NCBI GenBank assembly: GCA_963514095.1
Contig: OY741287.1
Span: 13,474,944-13,538,943 of the forward strand
Length of the DNA: 64,000 nt
From: Eutrigla gurnardus
Taxonomy: Eukaryota; Chordata; Actinopteri; Perciformes; Triglidae
Direction: 5' to 3'
Each line of letters starts with the position of its first letter. Position 1 is the first letter of the stretch. The position numbers and the translations under genes were made by a program. Under the pieces are notes generated by a model that was not told where the DNA came from, did no database searches, and saw nothing but the letters and a program-made list of their open reading frames with translations. Positions 40,510 to 52,800 of the stretch are shown here, in pieces.

Positions 40510-41174
40510 GTGGGGGGTTTGGAGCTAGGTGCTATCTCTGAAGCGTGAGGATCTGCTGGTGATGCTTCTGTACCTCTTCCCTGATGGTAAAAGAGTGAAC
40601 AGGTGATGTGCTGGGTGGGAGGGGTCAGTGGGGATGTTTCTAGCCTTCCTGATGATTCTGGTGTCATAGTGTGAGGCGATGGTAGGCAGACTGCAGCCAA
40701 TGACCTTGGAGGCTCTGTGCACTACTTTCTCTCTGTTGCTAACCCAAATGTCCTCAGCTGACGGAGGAAGTGGAGTCTCTGCTGGACTTTGCTGACAATG
40801 ACACTGATGTTCAGGTCCCATGAGAGGGGCTGGTGTATGGTGGGACCTAAGAAGCAGAAGGAGGAGACCCTCTCAACAAGTTGGCCATAGATGGAGAGGG
40901 GGAGGTGTTGGGCTGCCTTCTTTCTGAGGTCAACCATCAGCTCTTTGCTTGTAGATGTATTGATGATGAGGTTGTTGTCTTGGCACCACCTAACCAGCTG
41001 TTCTCCTTCACCCTGGTAAGCTCCCTGCCGCTTTCCTGGTGTTTTGATGGTGGAGCAGCCTTCTGAAGTCATGCTCTGAGATTGAAAAGGGGGGACCAGC
41101 CAACCTAGGGTGGGGAGACTGAGAGAGCTGGTCTGAGCTTCACTGGACTCCAATCTACAGTAGAAATGACACAA
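40510..41174 (-). mobile_element. LINE reverse-transcriptase C-terminal fragment
   Basis: The minus strand encodes LVRWCQDNNLIINTSTSKEL, VERVSSFCFLG, QQRLHFLRQLRTFG, then VHRASKVIGCSLPTI and HLFTLLPSGKRYRSI in two overlapping frames. This is the typical end of fish LINE ORF2 proteins of the L2/CR1/Rex type. It is frameshifted and not functional. The frequent stops and the position after the SRCR stop codon mark it as an inserted repeat. Confidence 0.8.
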
Positions 41175-41189
41175 TTACAATCCCATCTC

Positions 41190-41595
41190 CACATTAATAA
41201 CCTGTTTGAGCCCCTCCGGTCTGGTGTTCTCCACTGGCTTCCCATCTAGAAGGCACTCCACCATCTGACCCCCCCTCATCTCCCTGACCTCATCCCCCCC
41301 TACCAACCCTCGTGGGCCCTCAGATCCACATCAGCCGGTCTCCTCTCCATCCACAAATCCAACTTCCGCAGCTTCGGGGCCAGAGCCTTCTCCAGGGCAG
41401 CTCCCAGGCTCTGGGACTCCCTTCCCCAAACCATCGGTGATTCTGAGTCCCTCACCATATTCCAGTCCCGCCTCCAAACCCATCTTCTTTCTTTCATTGT
41501 TTTGTCTGATGGTCTGTTTATCTCTTGTCTGTAAAGCGTCTTTGGGTTCAGAAAGCGTGATATAAATTGAATGTGTTATTATTATTATTAGAAAT
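41190..41595 (+). mobile_element. LINE 3' end (L2-like) with ATT tail
   Basis: The plus strand reads HWLPI, then LWDSLPQTIG and FQSRLQTHLL, the closing motif of many fish LINE ORF2s. It is followed by TGTAAAGCGTCTTTGGG and ATATAAATTGAATG and a short (ATT)n tail at 41574-41590, the usual 3' end of L2-type elements. It is degraded, with a stop after HWLPI. Confidence 0.7.
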
Positions 41596-42539
41596 CCTTC
41601 AGCCTCTCAGGAAGGGGGGCTCACATGATGCTTGGTCTTGTAGTTAGTGATTGTGTGCCGGCCCTGCCAAACCCCCTTAAAGTCATGGACTTGGAGCTTG
41701 TTTTCAGGTGTGACTCTAGAAGTGGCTTCAGCTGTTTGAGCTGCCTTTTGAAGTTGCTATTTAAGGAGTTTGTATTGGTCTTTGTCGCCACATTGAAATG
41801 CAGCATTTGTCTCACTGCATAGGCGCCTTACTTCCTTGTTGAAGCGAGGCTTGTTGTTGCTATGGTAACAGGTTTCTTCATGGAGACGTGGTTGAAATCT
41901 CCCAGCACCAGGACTGCAGAGTCCTGTTGGAGGACCCAGAGACTGTTTTCACACCGACTTCATCTGTTAGTCACATGTCATGACTTCACGTCAGCGCCCC
42001 CTTGTGGTTCACATGGCTCATTGTTGTTGTGAAGTCAATTTGGGCAGCAGGACACATTTAGCTGAAGAGAATCCCAATGAACAGCTTATTTTTGTGATGA
42101 ACCAATTTTCATATTTCATAAGAATTCTGCTTCATTTTGTACATAAAGTGTTGACTTAATGTTGTACTTTATAAACAAGTATTTGATTTTGTATTTCAGG
42201 GTTTTACTCTTATTAATCATTTTGCTCATTTCATAACAATTGTACATGATTTTGCTGTTTTTCATAAGTTTTGAGCTCATTTGACTTAGTTTAAGGAATG
42301 TTGTTGTTTATTGTGACTTTTTATTCATGACGATGTTTTATATGATGAGAAGAGAAAGCAAAAAGCAAAATGAAACAAAAATACCAAAACTAAACTAACA
42401 AATATGAGGCCATGGGATGATCAGTAAATCAAAGCAAATTTCAAAATAAAAGTCTGTATTTAGAATAATAAAAAAATATTAAGGAATAAAATCCAACTCG
42501 TATCTTAAATAAAAAATAATTACATTTAATTAATTTCTG
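41596..42539. other. Spacer without a gene
   Basis: 41600-42000 holds a possible further LINE relic on the minus strand with no firm motif. 42050-42539 is very AT-rich and has no coding signal. Confidence 0.4.
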
Positions 42540-43260
42540 AAAATCAGGAAATGATCCATTCGCCATGATGCACTTTGATACTGGGATTATTATGAATTGA
42601 ATTTAGTATAAAACCATGCAGTAAGATGTCTTGATATTTTTTATAATGATAGTCAGGATGACTCTGAACCAGAATCCATTGTAAATATTAGCAAACTTCT
42701 TAACGAATAATTTTAATGTTTTTTTGAAAATCAGGAAATTATCCATTCGCCACTTTGATAATGGGAGGGATTATGGGTTGAATTTATGATAAAACCATAC
42801 AGTAAAATGTTTTGATATTTCATATGATAGTCAGGATCACTCTGAACAAGAATCCATTGTAAATATTAGCAAACCTCTTAAGGAAGAATTGTAAGTAATA
42901 TTTGAAAATCAATTTATGATAAAAACATACAGTAAAATGGCTTGATATTTGCTAAAATAATTTTCAGTATCATTAACAACTAGAATACATTGAAAATATT
43001 AGCAAACCTATCATTTTTCTCATGTTTAACCGTTGCAACGGGTATAAAAACTGCTTTCCTATCCATTTTGGCTACCTCGGACACCCGTACCGTAAGTGCA
43101 GTAATAGATGCGCAACTGATAGCCTACTCAGCGGCGGCTGGCTTGACGGGGCTTTTTCAATCGGCGGCTGGCGTGACCGCAGTCCGTGGCTTGGGGTCAT
43201 CATGCTGGGGACTCTACCACCTGTGCCGGGTGGTAGAGTCTGCCTCATGAAGTTTGGTAA
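42540..43260. repeat. Repeat element related to the palindrome core
   Basis: It contains three diverged copies of a ~170-bp unit (GTCAGGATNACTCTGAAC ... AATCCATTGTAAATATTAGC). It then has CCGTTGCAACGGGTATAAAAAC and CACCCGTACCGTAAGTGCAG, which match 57037-57494 and 57814-58280 in the large palindrome. The same mobile element therefore occurs outside the palindrome. Its family is not identified. Confidence 0.75.
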
Positions 43261-44449
43261 AGTTGCGCTCTCCACGCTCCATGACTGAGCGCGCACGAGC
43301 GTGGCACTCATTACAGCACATTTCCTCTGCGCTCTGGTGGTTTAAAAAGGAAGATACAGTGTAACAAGTATACGATGGCTTAATGGCTGTATGTATGTGT
43401 GTTGATGACATATGCACAGTAAATAAGGAGAACATGTAGTTATTCCTGCTGTGTTCTGCAGTGATCTAATGGAGGGTATTTATTGTATCCTGTATTACAT
43501 GCAGGAGGGCCGTCTCCTCCTCCTCCTCCTCCTCCTGCGGTGACAGCGCTGATTCAATATTTCAAATTATTTTGATTCAAGATACAAGTTGGATTTTAAA
43601 AGAAGGTGTTTATGCAAAAAATATCACTCAGTAAAAGCATCAAAAACACTGCTGGAGTTCATCATGATAACGCGGATCTAACGTATGATATGGAGTGTAA
43701 TTAAACGTGTGCGAGTCATCAAAATGATAATAGTTCTTCTCACGTTTACTTCCTACAATCTGACTTCAGTTCACCACAGCTCCATCTGTGTCGCTGATTC
43801 CCCTCCAGTCTCCAGAATGTGGTACCGGTACCATGCCTCAGAGTTTGCTTACAGGTAGCAAATGTATTGAATACTTAACATGATCCAACTATCTAATGTT
43901 AAAATAATGTCGTCCACTATTTGGGAATCAGCTCGGATGTTTACGCATTCTGTTAAATTTGTTCTGAAAAATAAAAAGCGTGAAACTAAATAAAAATGAT
44001 ATTTTTTCAGAAAAGTAAACTGTAGATGATATTGCCTGTTTATAGACCAATACAAGCACAATAAAAGCATGAATTTACATCTCTCAAGACTCCACGAGAT
44101 GGCGCTGTGCTGCAAATGCTTCATGATAACAGCTGCAGGGATGAACCCCAGAAGTTAGCGTCACACAGAAACCCTCAGCAAAATGCTAATTAGACTTTTC
44201 CTTTAGAATATGGCAAAAACTAATGCAGCAATTCAGCTGCAGAGTCAGAAGTCAAACTCAGGTCAGAATTCCTGACTTCTGACACTGTCAAGTTTTAATG
44301 AAGGAATGAAGCAGGAGGAAGATAATTATAGATTTGTATTGTTATAATATACAATGATTTATTTTTGGAGCACCACATAAAATAAAAATAACATGCATGA
44401 ACATTGACGCTGTCCACCTCTCAGTCTCACGTCTCCTGTTTCAAAGAGT
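43261..44449. other. Spacer without a gene
   Basis: A (CTC)n run lies at 43514-43536 and a KpnI-like GGTACCGGTACC at 43820-43831. The rest is AT-rich with no supported ORF. Confidence 0.4.
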
Positions 44450-44710
44450 GGGGGACAACATGGGGACAGCGAGAACTTCGATGACTACATGAAGGCAATC
44501 GGTGTGAGCTTCGCCACCCGGCAAATGGGCAATATGGCCGAACCCAATCTGAAGATCAGCATGGACGATGCTGGCTTCATTTCAATGAAGTCCGAAACCA
44601 CGTTCAAGACCACAGATCAAATTCAAGCTGAGTGAAGATTTCGACGAGACGACCGCAGACGGCCGAAACACCAAGACCATCATCACGAGTCAACATTGGT
44701 CAAGATAGGG
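44450..44710 (+). pseudogene. Processed pseudogene of a fatty-acid-binding protein (fabp11/FABP4-like)
   Basis: The plus strand reads SENFDDYMKAIGVSFATRQM, then GNMAEPNLKIS and SETTFKTTD. After a 1-bp insertion near 44618 the frame shifts to IKFKLSEDFDETTADGRNTK and TIIT. FABP genes have introns after the MKAIG region and after the GRNTK region; here both joins are seamless, so this is an intronless retrocopy. The first ~15 residues are corrupted, and the copy ends early around 44710, before the C-terminal third. It binds nothing now. The source gene should lie elsewhere in the genome. Confidence 0.85.
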
Positions 44711-45763
44711 CGATCAGCCGAATGGCTTAGTGCTGGCGCGAACGGTACATTATGTATATCTCGTAAATGTCCCCACTAATAATGCATGGATTGTTACCAA
44801 ACTTCTGCAGTAGTACACATAGGGTCTGTACTCACAAAACGAGGCATTTGAAAGTTTGTAATTACACCAGGAGTTTATTTAAAAGAACACTTGCCTGATA
44901 GCTTCTATCCTCGGCTGCTAACGCTAAACTAACGCTACCGCAGCGTAGACACCACTTCCATGTTTACCCAGCTGTTTCCATGACGCGAGTTTCATGCCAG
45001 AGTATGAAACATTTTTGCTGAATTTTTATAAATGCCTGTATTATCAGGTCAACAAGTGTTGACAAGTGCTGACCTGATAATACAAGCATTTAATACAAGC
45101 AGCTTCACTTGCACATACGTAGCAACAACAGTATCCTTAAGGCTACATGACGTCACGTTAGCTTTAACGTCTATCAACATTTAGTAGCAAGATAGCAACT
45201 GTACCTCATTGGCCGCTTTACTTGAGAGAAATAAAAAACAGGTCTTCAGTTCTTCCTTAAACATAAATCCTCGCTTCAATGTACTCCACAAAATACACTT
45301 GCGGAATACTGAGGTATCTCCGTACCGCGAACGTGGTCCAAACAACAACAGTCCCTTCAGTAAACCCGCCCCCGTCTGTCACTTCAGAACTTTGGTTCCT
45401 ACGTGAGTTATGACTCTCTTCAAGCCCGTAAGACTTGTAACTTCAAAGAAAACAAATAAAACAAAATAAAGGCAGTTTGACATTAAATTGTTCTTATGTC
45501 TTACTATTCATGTGCATGTAGCCTATTAACTCGTGAATGTATTACTATGTATGCGTATTAACTTGTGTATTTATTGATCGATTCAAATATGTATTAACTT
45601 ATTTATTTAACCTATTTATTCAACTGTCGTTGATGGCAGCTACACTACTCACTCAGTTGTCTCCTGGAGGACGGACACTGAACAGCGCTGGTTGTCTTCC
45701 ACAATATAGAAGTCATGACTCTCGAACAGTAGTGGTTGAACGTAGTAATAGCAGATATGTGAT
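44711..45763. other. Spacer without a gene
   Basis: It includes a short imperfect inverted pair around 45037-45080 (CCTGTATTATCAGGTCA / TGACCTGATAATACAAG). No ORF is supported. Confidence 0.4.
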
Positions 45764-45857
45764 GTGTCCAGGTATCTGATCTGTGTCCAGGTATCTGGTC
45801 TGTGTCCAGGTATCTGATCTGTGTCCAGGTATCTGATCTGTGTCCAAATGTCTGCTT
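45764..45857. repeat. 19-bp tandem repeat, 5 units
   Basis: Units of GTGTCCAGGTATCTGATCT; the last one is diverged. Confidence 0.95.
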
Positions 45858-46306
45858 TAGTCTCTTCTCAAGATGTGGAACTCTGAGTGTTGTGACCTCA
45901 CTAAGTGACTGTGGCCAGTCAAGTTGTACTCATTGGAATTTGGAATGTCGAGTTCAAACCAAAACACATTTGAACACAAAAATATATTTTTAGTTTTAAT
46001 TTGATTTGAAACAAACTGTATTTCACAGTGTACAAAAGTCTTTCAACATCCATAAAACTCTTTCCCACTTTTTCTATGCATGAAAAGTCCCAGAATATGT
46101 TCTTTTATGTACAAGGTGTTACCATGTTTATCCTAGAAGAGACTGCTGTTCCTTCTACAGGTGGACTTATTTGTTATTCAACCGAAGGCAGATTTTTAGG
46201 ATTTTCTAAACCTCACATTCTGCTGTTAAGTCTGCTGGTCTGGTTGAAATGATGGCGTACCTGGAGGGATCTGAAAAAGTCCCTTTGCTGCCGGCCATGT
46301 TTGTCT
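45858..46306. other. Spacer without a gene
   Basis: No coding or repeat signal beyond AT-rich stretches. Confidence 0.4.
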
Positions 46307-46527
46307 GCGGAAATAATAAGACCACACTGACAGCATTAATCTGATAGGAACATCTAAGTGGTTTCCTGGTTGTCATAGTAACAGTCATGTAAATGTCATC
46401 AGTAGGTAGATTCTTGTCTGATTAAAAGTTTTTTGGTTTCCCAGAAATGCAGTTCTGAGAAATGTTTCTAAGTAAAGAGTAAAGCTCCACCTCTTCCTGT
46501 ACGCAGATCTGAGGACAGCACAGGTCT
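46307..46527 (+). promoter_or_regulatory. Third copy of the SRCR promoter-like module, fused to Tc1
   Basis: It matches 20421-20646 and 7202-7424 and keeps TTTCCCAGAAATG and TTCTGAGAA. It is joined at CAGGTCT to the Tc1 transposase C-terminus, exactly as in copy B, which shows that the fusion predates the amplification. Confidence 0.7.
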
Positions 46528-48454
46528 GGAATGAGACATGATGTCCCAGATGTGCTCAATAGGATTCAGGTCTGGGGAACAGGCAGGCCAGTCCATAACA
46601 TCAATGCCTTCATCATGCAGGAACTGCTGACACACTCCAGCCACATGAGGCCTAGCATTGTCATGCATTAGTAGGAGCCTAGGGCCCACTGCACCAGCAT
46701 ATGGTCTCACAATGGGTCTGAGGATCTCATCCCGGTACCTAATGGCAGTCAGGGTACCTCTAGCAAGCACATGGAGGGTTGTGTGACCTCCCAAAGAAAT
46801 GCCTCCCCAGACCATCACTAGGCCACCGCGAAACCGGTCATGCTGGAGGATGTTGCAGCAGCAGAACTTTCTCCGCGGCGTCGCCAGACCCTGTCATGTC
46901 GGTCACATGTGCTCAGGGTGAACCTGCTCTCATCCATGAAGAGCACAGGGCGCCAATGGCGAATCTGCCAATCTCTGTGATCTCTAGCAAATGACAATGG
47001 CATTGCACGGTGTTGGGTTTTAAGCACAGGGCCTATTTGTGGACGTCGGGCCCTCAAACCACCCTCATGGAGTCAATTTGGGACCGTTTGAGTTGAAACT
47101 TGAACATCAGTGGCCTGCTGGAGGTCATTTTGTATGGCTCTGGCAGTGTTCCTCCTGTTCCTCCGTGCACAAAGGAGCAGATATCGGTCCTGCTGTTGGG
47201 TTGTTGACATTCTTCGGCTCCTCCACGTCTCCTGGTGTACTGGCCTGTCTCCTGGAATCTCCTCCATGCTCTTGACACTGCGCTGGGGGTAGAGTTCTCA
47301 ACGGGCCTGAAAATTACAGCCCGACCCGACCCGGCCTGCGGGTTTTTAAACCCGAACCCGACGCAGCCCGACACACCAGCATGAATTTTCGGCCCGAACC
47401 CGACCCGAACCCGACCCCCCGCGCGCCTGCATTGTTTTCCTCATACACTTGTTATCACGATCAGACAGACAGCAGATGTGAATTCAAATGAAACTTTATT
47501 TAAAATTAAAAGATTTAACACAAACAACCGAAACTTTAAATAGCCTATATAAATAAATATGCCGTAAATAAATATTAAATTAAATCTTCACACAATATAA
47601 AAAGAACTCAAACACTTCAATCAGGCAACTATTTCACACCACACATCGTAAACACTAAAATGGACACACAATAGGCATCTAAGTGGAGGTTTATAAGGCA
47701 TCGTGGAGGAACAGTAGTGCGTCCACAGTGGATGGACTGAGGCGCGTCCTCCTCTCCTCAATGGTACGGCCAGCCACACTGAACAGTCTCTCGCTGCTGC
47801 TGCTGCTGGCTGGCACACAGAGCACCCCGTGAGTGCGTCACGCAGCGTCGTCAGGTGTGCGTCTGCCCCATGAAGCAGGCAGCCAGATTGACCAAACGTG
47901 AACAGCAATGATTCACAGCAAACAATATATAATTTACAACCTACAATTTTTTTTATTTTTTATTTTTTAATTAAATGTGTTTTATAAAAAAAAGGAAGCC
48001 CGAGGCCCGACCCGACCCGGCTCATTTGCGTATTTTTTCGGCCCGGACCCGGCCCGAAACTTCGGGTCCCGTCGGGTTTGTCGGGCTGGGCCGACCCGTT
48101 GAGAACTCTAGCTGGGGGACACAGCAAACCTTCTTGCCACAGTGTGCATTGATGTGCCATCATGGATGAGTTGCACTAAATGGGCAACTTCTGTGGGTTG
48201 GAGAAACCGCCTCATGCTACCTCTAGTGGTGCAAACACTGGCAAAATTCAAAAAAGGAAAAAATCTGCCAGAAAGGCCGAGAACCGAGAAATGGTCTGTG
48301 GTCACCTTCTGCAGAACCATTCCTTTATAGGGATGTCTTGCTAATTGCCACTCGTTTCCACCTGTGGGCTGTTCCATTTACACAACAGCAGGTGAAATTG
48401 ATTCCCAATCAGTGCTGCTTCCTAATTGGACAGGCTGATATCTCAGATACAATA
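46528..48454 (-). mobile_element. Tc1/mariner element, copy C, split by an hAT insertion
   Basis: Same DD34E transposase relic as 7425-8522 (MHDNARPHVAG, DLNPIEHIWD, MDESRFTL). The helix-turn-helix region is cut by an 821-bp hAT at 47290-48110. Here the middle frame runs on longer (QQATDVQVSTQTVPN), but the gene is still broken. Confidence 0.85.
47290..48110 (-). mobile_element. Non-autonomous hAT element retaining the hAT dimerisation domain
   Basis: The 16-bp ends TAGAGTTCTCAACGGG are exact inverted repeats, and the 8-bp target duplication is GCTGGGGG (47282-47289 and 48111-48118). Both ends carry CCCGACCCGACCCG-rich sub-terminal repeats. On the minus strand, roughly 47840-47691, it encodes the end of an hAT transposase: SSSSERLFSVAGRTIEERR, then LSPSTVDALLFLHDAL and stop. 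The rest of the transposase is deleted. Confidence 0.9.
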
Positions 48455-49712
48455 CAGGGCTCCAGAGTGCGACCATTTTGGTTGCAAATGCGACCAAAAT
48501 TTTTATGAGTGATTTTTATGAAATTGTAAGCACAGCATCTCTTTGTGTTCTCCTGATGGTATCGTGGTCTAAACCAATAAGAGACAGAGCTCGGGCGGGT
48601 CCTTGCCTCTGATTGGCTGTGGTCCTTTTCACTGCTGTAAATTTTGTCAGTTTGAAAAATGCGAGCGAGCTGAGCAGGTACTTTTCTTTGAATATGAAGA
48701 GAGGCAGAAAGCCTGGCCCCAAGACAATTAATTAATTAATTAAAAAGCCCAAAAATATGCCTTCAGACAGGACTGGTTGAAGCAATTTCCCTGGCTGATC
48801 TACGATGAAGAAAGGGACTCAATGCACTGCATTTATTGTCAGGAGTGCGGTCAGAATATGGCCGGTAATAGTGCGTTTGTGGAAGAGTCAACAACATTCC
48901 ATGTCCAAAAAGCATACATGCCGTGATAAGTGTGTTAATAAAGCTCTCCCAGCTGCATTTCAGCGTCAGGCTGTATCGTTCACGTCCGCTGAGGAATCTG
49001 AAATGATTATAAAATTCAACGTCAAATACAATATTGCAAAGGAGGAGTTGTCGTTCACTAAATCTAAGTCCGAAATTATTCTGATGAAAAAAATAAAGAA
49101 CTAAAGAACAAGACAGCTGCGGAGGTTGGAAACGCCACGTACACGTCATTCATGATTGACGGCGACACAGACGTCTCTACGAAGGAGTGCGTTATTGTCT
49201 ACTGACGCATTTTGCATAAAGGGAGGCCGGTCAACATGTTAATTGGACATGTCGGGTGGAGCATGGACACGCACAGTGTTTGAAGGCCCAAATTACAGCA
49301 TGAGACATCATGAATAGGAAATTGTATAGTAGCCTATTCCTAATATTATTAAAAATGAATAGCCTAAGTAAAAACATAAGTAGGCTAGGCTAAGATCACA
49401 TAAACAGTTTTCCATATACAATCTATAGGCTAGTGACCTGTATGATCTTTTTATTCTTGAGGAATTTATGCTGCCACAAAGCAAGCATTTGCTGCGTTTG
49501 GGCATCAGTGTGCAGATTGGCTGGAGAAAACGGGTGCTCTGGGTGCTGATGGTGCTGCAGTTAACCTAGGCCATAAGGGGGCGTCATTATGTAAAAGGAG
49601 AGCGATGAAAAGGTGACCGTTTTCGTGTCACCTGAATTTTGTGCTGGTGCACCTAAAAAAAAAAGTTAGGCGCACCAGTGCAACCAATGCATAAAGTTAG
49701 TCTGGAGCCCTG
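48455..49712 (+). mobile_element. ZNF862-like hAT remnant (copy C)
   Basis: Diverged counterpart of 368-1664 with the same 12-bp ends. It has extra deletions (around 48897) and an additional ~40 bp, GTGCTGATGGTGCTGCAG and following, near 49540-49580 that copies A and B lack. Copy C is therefore not a simple recent duplicate of A/B. Confidence 0.7.
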
Positions 49713-49828
49713 CACAACCTTGATTTGAATTGAATATCCAAAAATATGGCTTGAGCTTTGCTTTCTTTGTAAAAGAAAACTCACAAGGTGATATATTGAT
49801 ACCTGTATTTTGTGTTTCTTTCTTTTAG

Positions 49829-52800
49829 TGTCCACATTGTGGAAAGTCCTTCCTCAATTCCTCGTTCCTCCAGAATCACATCCAGCGGCGGCACCCTGAT
49901 GAGTACGAGACCGGTACGTCGCACATTCAATCATTTAAGGATGTCCTGTGAAGATGTATTTGCAGCTGAAATATGATACGCTTCCTCACATTGTGTCGTG
50001 ACACAAACATCTTGTTTTCTTTGTTCTTCTACGTCCTTCCAGAGTTCCGGTCAGACAGTGAGAAGAAATCTCAGATCGACAGCCTGAAATCGGAGATCAG
50101 CGTTCTGAAGGAGCAGATTGTTCAGCAGCAACAGGACCTGCAAGCCAAAACAGCTCAGGTAGGAAAAACGACACCTTTTAAAGCAAAAATGGCAAACTTC
50201 TGGTTCCTGCTCGTTTGATTTCCGTCGTGATTCCAGGAAAAAGAGGGCCAACACGAGTCTGAAAAGAACCAGGTATGTGTTCTTATCCAACCTCATCATT
50301 ATTATGTCGTTTACGCGTAATTTGAAGCCGTGAAACGTCGCCTCCCAGTTGCTGAACGAGCTGAGCAGGATGCAGACGTCGGTGGCGGAGCAGCAGGAGA
50401 GCGGCCGGCGGCTGCAGCAGGAGATGGGCAGGAGGCTGCAGGAGAAGGAGCGCACCATCAAGGCCCAGAGAGAGCAGGTTATAACACTTACACTCGCACA
50501 GCCAGGAAGTGAGGCGGGGGGTCAGCCCTTGTTCAGGATATCCTGTATTTGGCCTCAGATTGTGTTGTATTGAGACATGATGATACTGTATATTTGACAG
50601 GAACCATAGTGCACAGGAAACGGATACTTTTCCTGGAATGGCACCACAGTTTCCCATTACTAACAGCTGAGCAGCCAGAGTTCACAAACTTGCATTGTTT
50701 TAATAAAAAAGTTGATTATTACAATTATTCCTTTTTCCATCCTGTCATTAAAGCAGATGGCACTGACAAAACCACCAATCATAAATGCTCCTTTTCCCAA
50801 CTTCCAGATGCGGAATATTTCCTCAAATCCACCCACCAAACTAGTGGAATTACCAGGTATGGAGACCATTTCAGTTCCTTTTTTTTTTATTGAAGGAAAC
50901 GTCATGTACGATCTCAACGCATGCATGTCTTCTCTGTCTTCCAGTCATCGTCAGTCCACCAGCTCCGGAGCCTAAACCAAAGAGAGTTGTGCTTGGTAAG
51001 TGAGTGGCTGTCGTCTTATCAGGAAATAAGAACCTGTCACTCCCAGAGAGGCTGAGCATGCGCTTCCATGCATGAAGGATTTACAGAGACAGCCCCCCTT
51101 TAAAAAAAAACATTTGACCTGACTTTTATCAACGCCCTTTGACCTCATGTGCTGTCCAATTAGAGGAGCCAGTCTGTGCTCCTAAGCTGGATCCTATACA
51201 GGAGCTGTCAGAAGAGGAGAAAGGTAAAACAGGCAACGAGACCACCGGAGCCGACCGACTGCATGATGTCTGCATGGATGCATCAGTCTGTTGTGGGCAG
51301 CCTTTTTCCTTAAAGGGACGGGTTGTGTTTTGTTGTGCTGGGATGTATAAGGTACTCCCTCTGCTACAGTGGACCCTCATACATCCCCACTACAAACAAT
51401 CCAAACGATCCACTTTTCAGAAAGGGAGCTCCTTGTCTGACATTCGTCGACGTTGCCGATCATTCCATCCATCCGTCATCCGGTTGCCTTGTTTGCTGCA
51501 AATCAACTTGTAGACGTTCTCCTCTTCTGCCTGCCCCGCTGCAGACACATCCATTAACCCGACCTTGCCTTTGGCATCGAGCTTGCTGTGAAAGTTGACA
51601 AATGCATGCGTATCGTTTCCCCCTATTTGCCGCCTGTAGCCGTAGCCTGATGGTCCAGATTAAAGGAGACCTCTTTTGTAGACTCGAGCAGCTTCTCTGA
51701 GAGGCGGCCAGCGGAGAAGAAGGCCGAGCCCGTGCCAGAGAAGAAGCCGAGGCTGACCAGCAGTGCTCTGAAAAGGAACCCCAACATCAAGAAAGAGATG
51801 CGGCCGGATCTGGAGCAGGCTGTTATGGAGAAGCTGGAGAGCCTGGGAGTCAAACCTGTAAGTACCTGCAGCCGTTTGTTGCCTCCGTTGAACTTGTTCA
51901 GATGAAGAATGCCCATCATAAGCAGAACTTCCCTCGACCCTCCTCTCAGGATCAGAGCGGTCTGAAGGACAGAGCGCTCACTTCCATCCTGGCCAAGGTG
52001 CATTCAAAGCGGGAGAGCGTCGCCAAGGCGATGCCTGAATACTGGCGCCATCGGGAGGAGATAGCCAGCACTGTGGAGCAGAAGCTGGGCGGCGAGAGGA
52101 GAGGCAGCGACCCTGCTCCCGAGTCTCAGTCCAGATCCAGGCAATCGGTTCAAGGCGAGTCATCAAAAAGCCTCTTAGCATGTGAGATCATCTCCCCTAA
52201 GTTCTAGGAACCACACTGTACTACTTTGTACGACTAGCTTGTCATCCATGCATTAGCGGCTTGTAATTGGTTTTGACTGTGTGCACACATCACTATCGGT
52301 CTAATCTGGGAAAGCTTGTTTGCTGCCACATAAACTAACATAAGCTCTGACACACAGTCTGTGTCTGATCCTCTAATAGTGTTTCTGTCTGCGTGCAGTG
52401 TTGCAGATCCGCCCTCGATCCAGCAGCCTGCCGTCCAGAGCCACCCAGGTGATGTCTGGACCTGCAGTCAAACAGGCCAAGACGCCCCAGCCGGCACCCA
52501 GGATCAGGACCGCCGTCCAACCCAAGACCTCTACGCCCAACGTCAAGTCCGCTCTGAGGACCTTCACATTCAAGTAAAGAGAAACTGGATAAAATAACAT
52601 GCTTTCTGTAGGTTGAAGTTGAACGATGTGTTAAAATCGGTTTCTGTGATTCTCGAGGACCCCTCCTTTCAGTTCAGATGAGGAATCGGAAGAAGAGGAC
52701 ACGGATATTGAGGAGGAAAAACCCCCAAAACACCAGAGGGGTAAATCGCCACAGTCAAGACTAAACCAGGTCCAAATCAGACCAAGCAAAGCCAGGCCGG

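Noticed and set aside
51139..51598. Plus-strand ORFs after DZIP1 exon 51164-51223
   Set aside because: They read through the intron; the GTAAAA donor at 51224 and the phase of the next exon show the true exon end.
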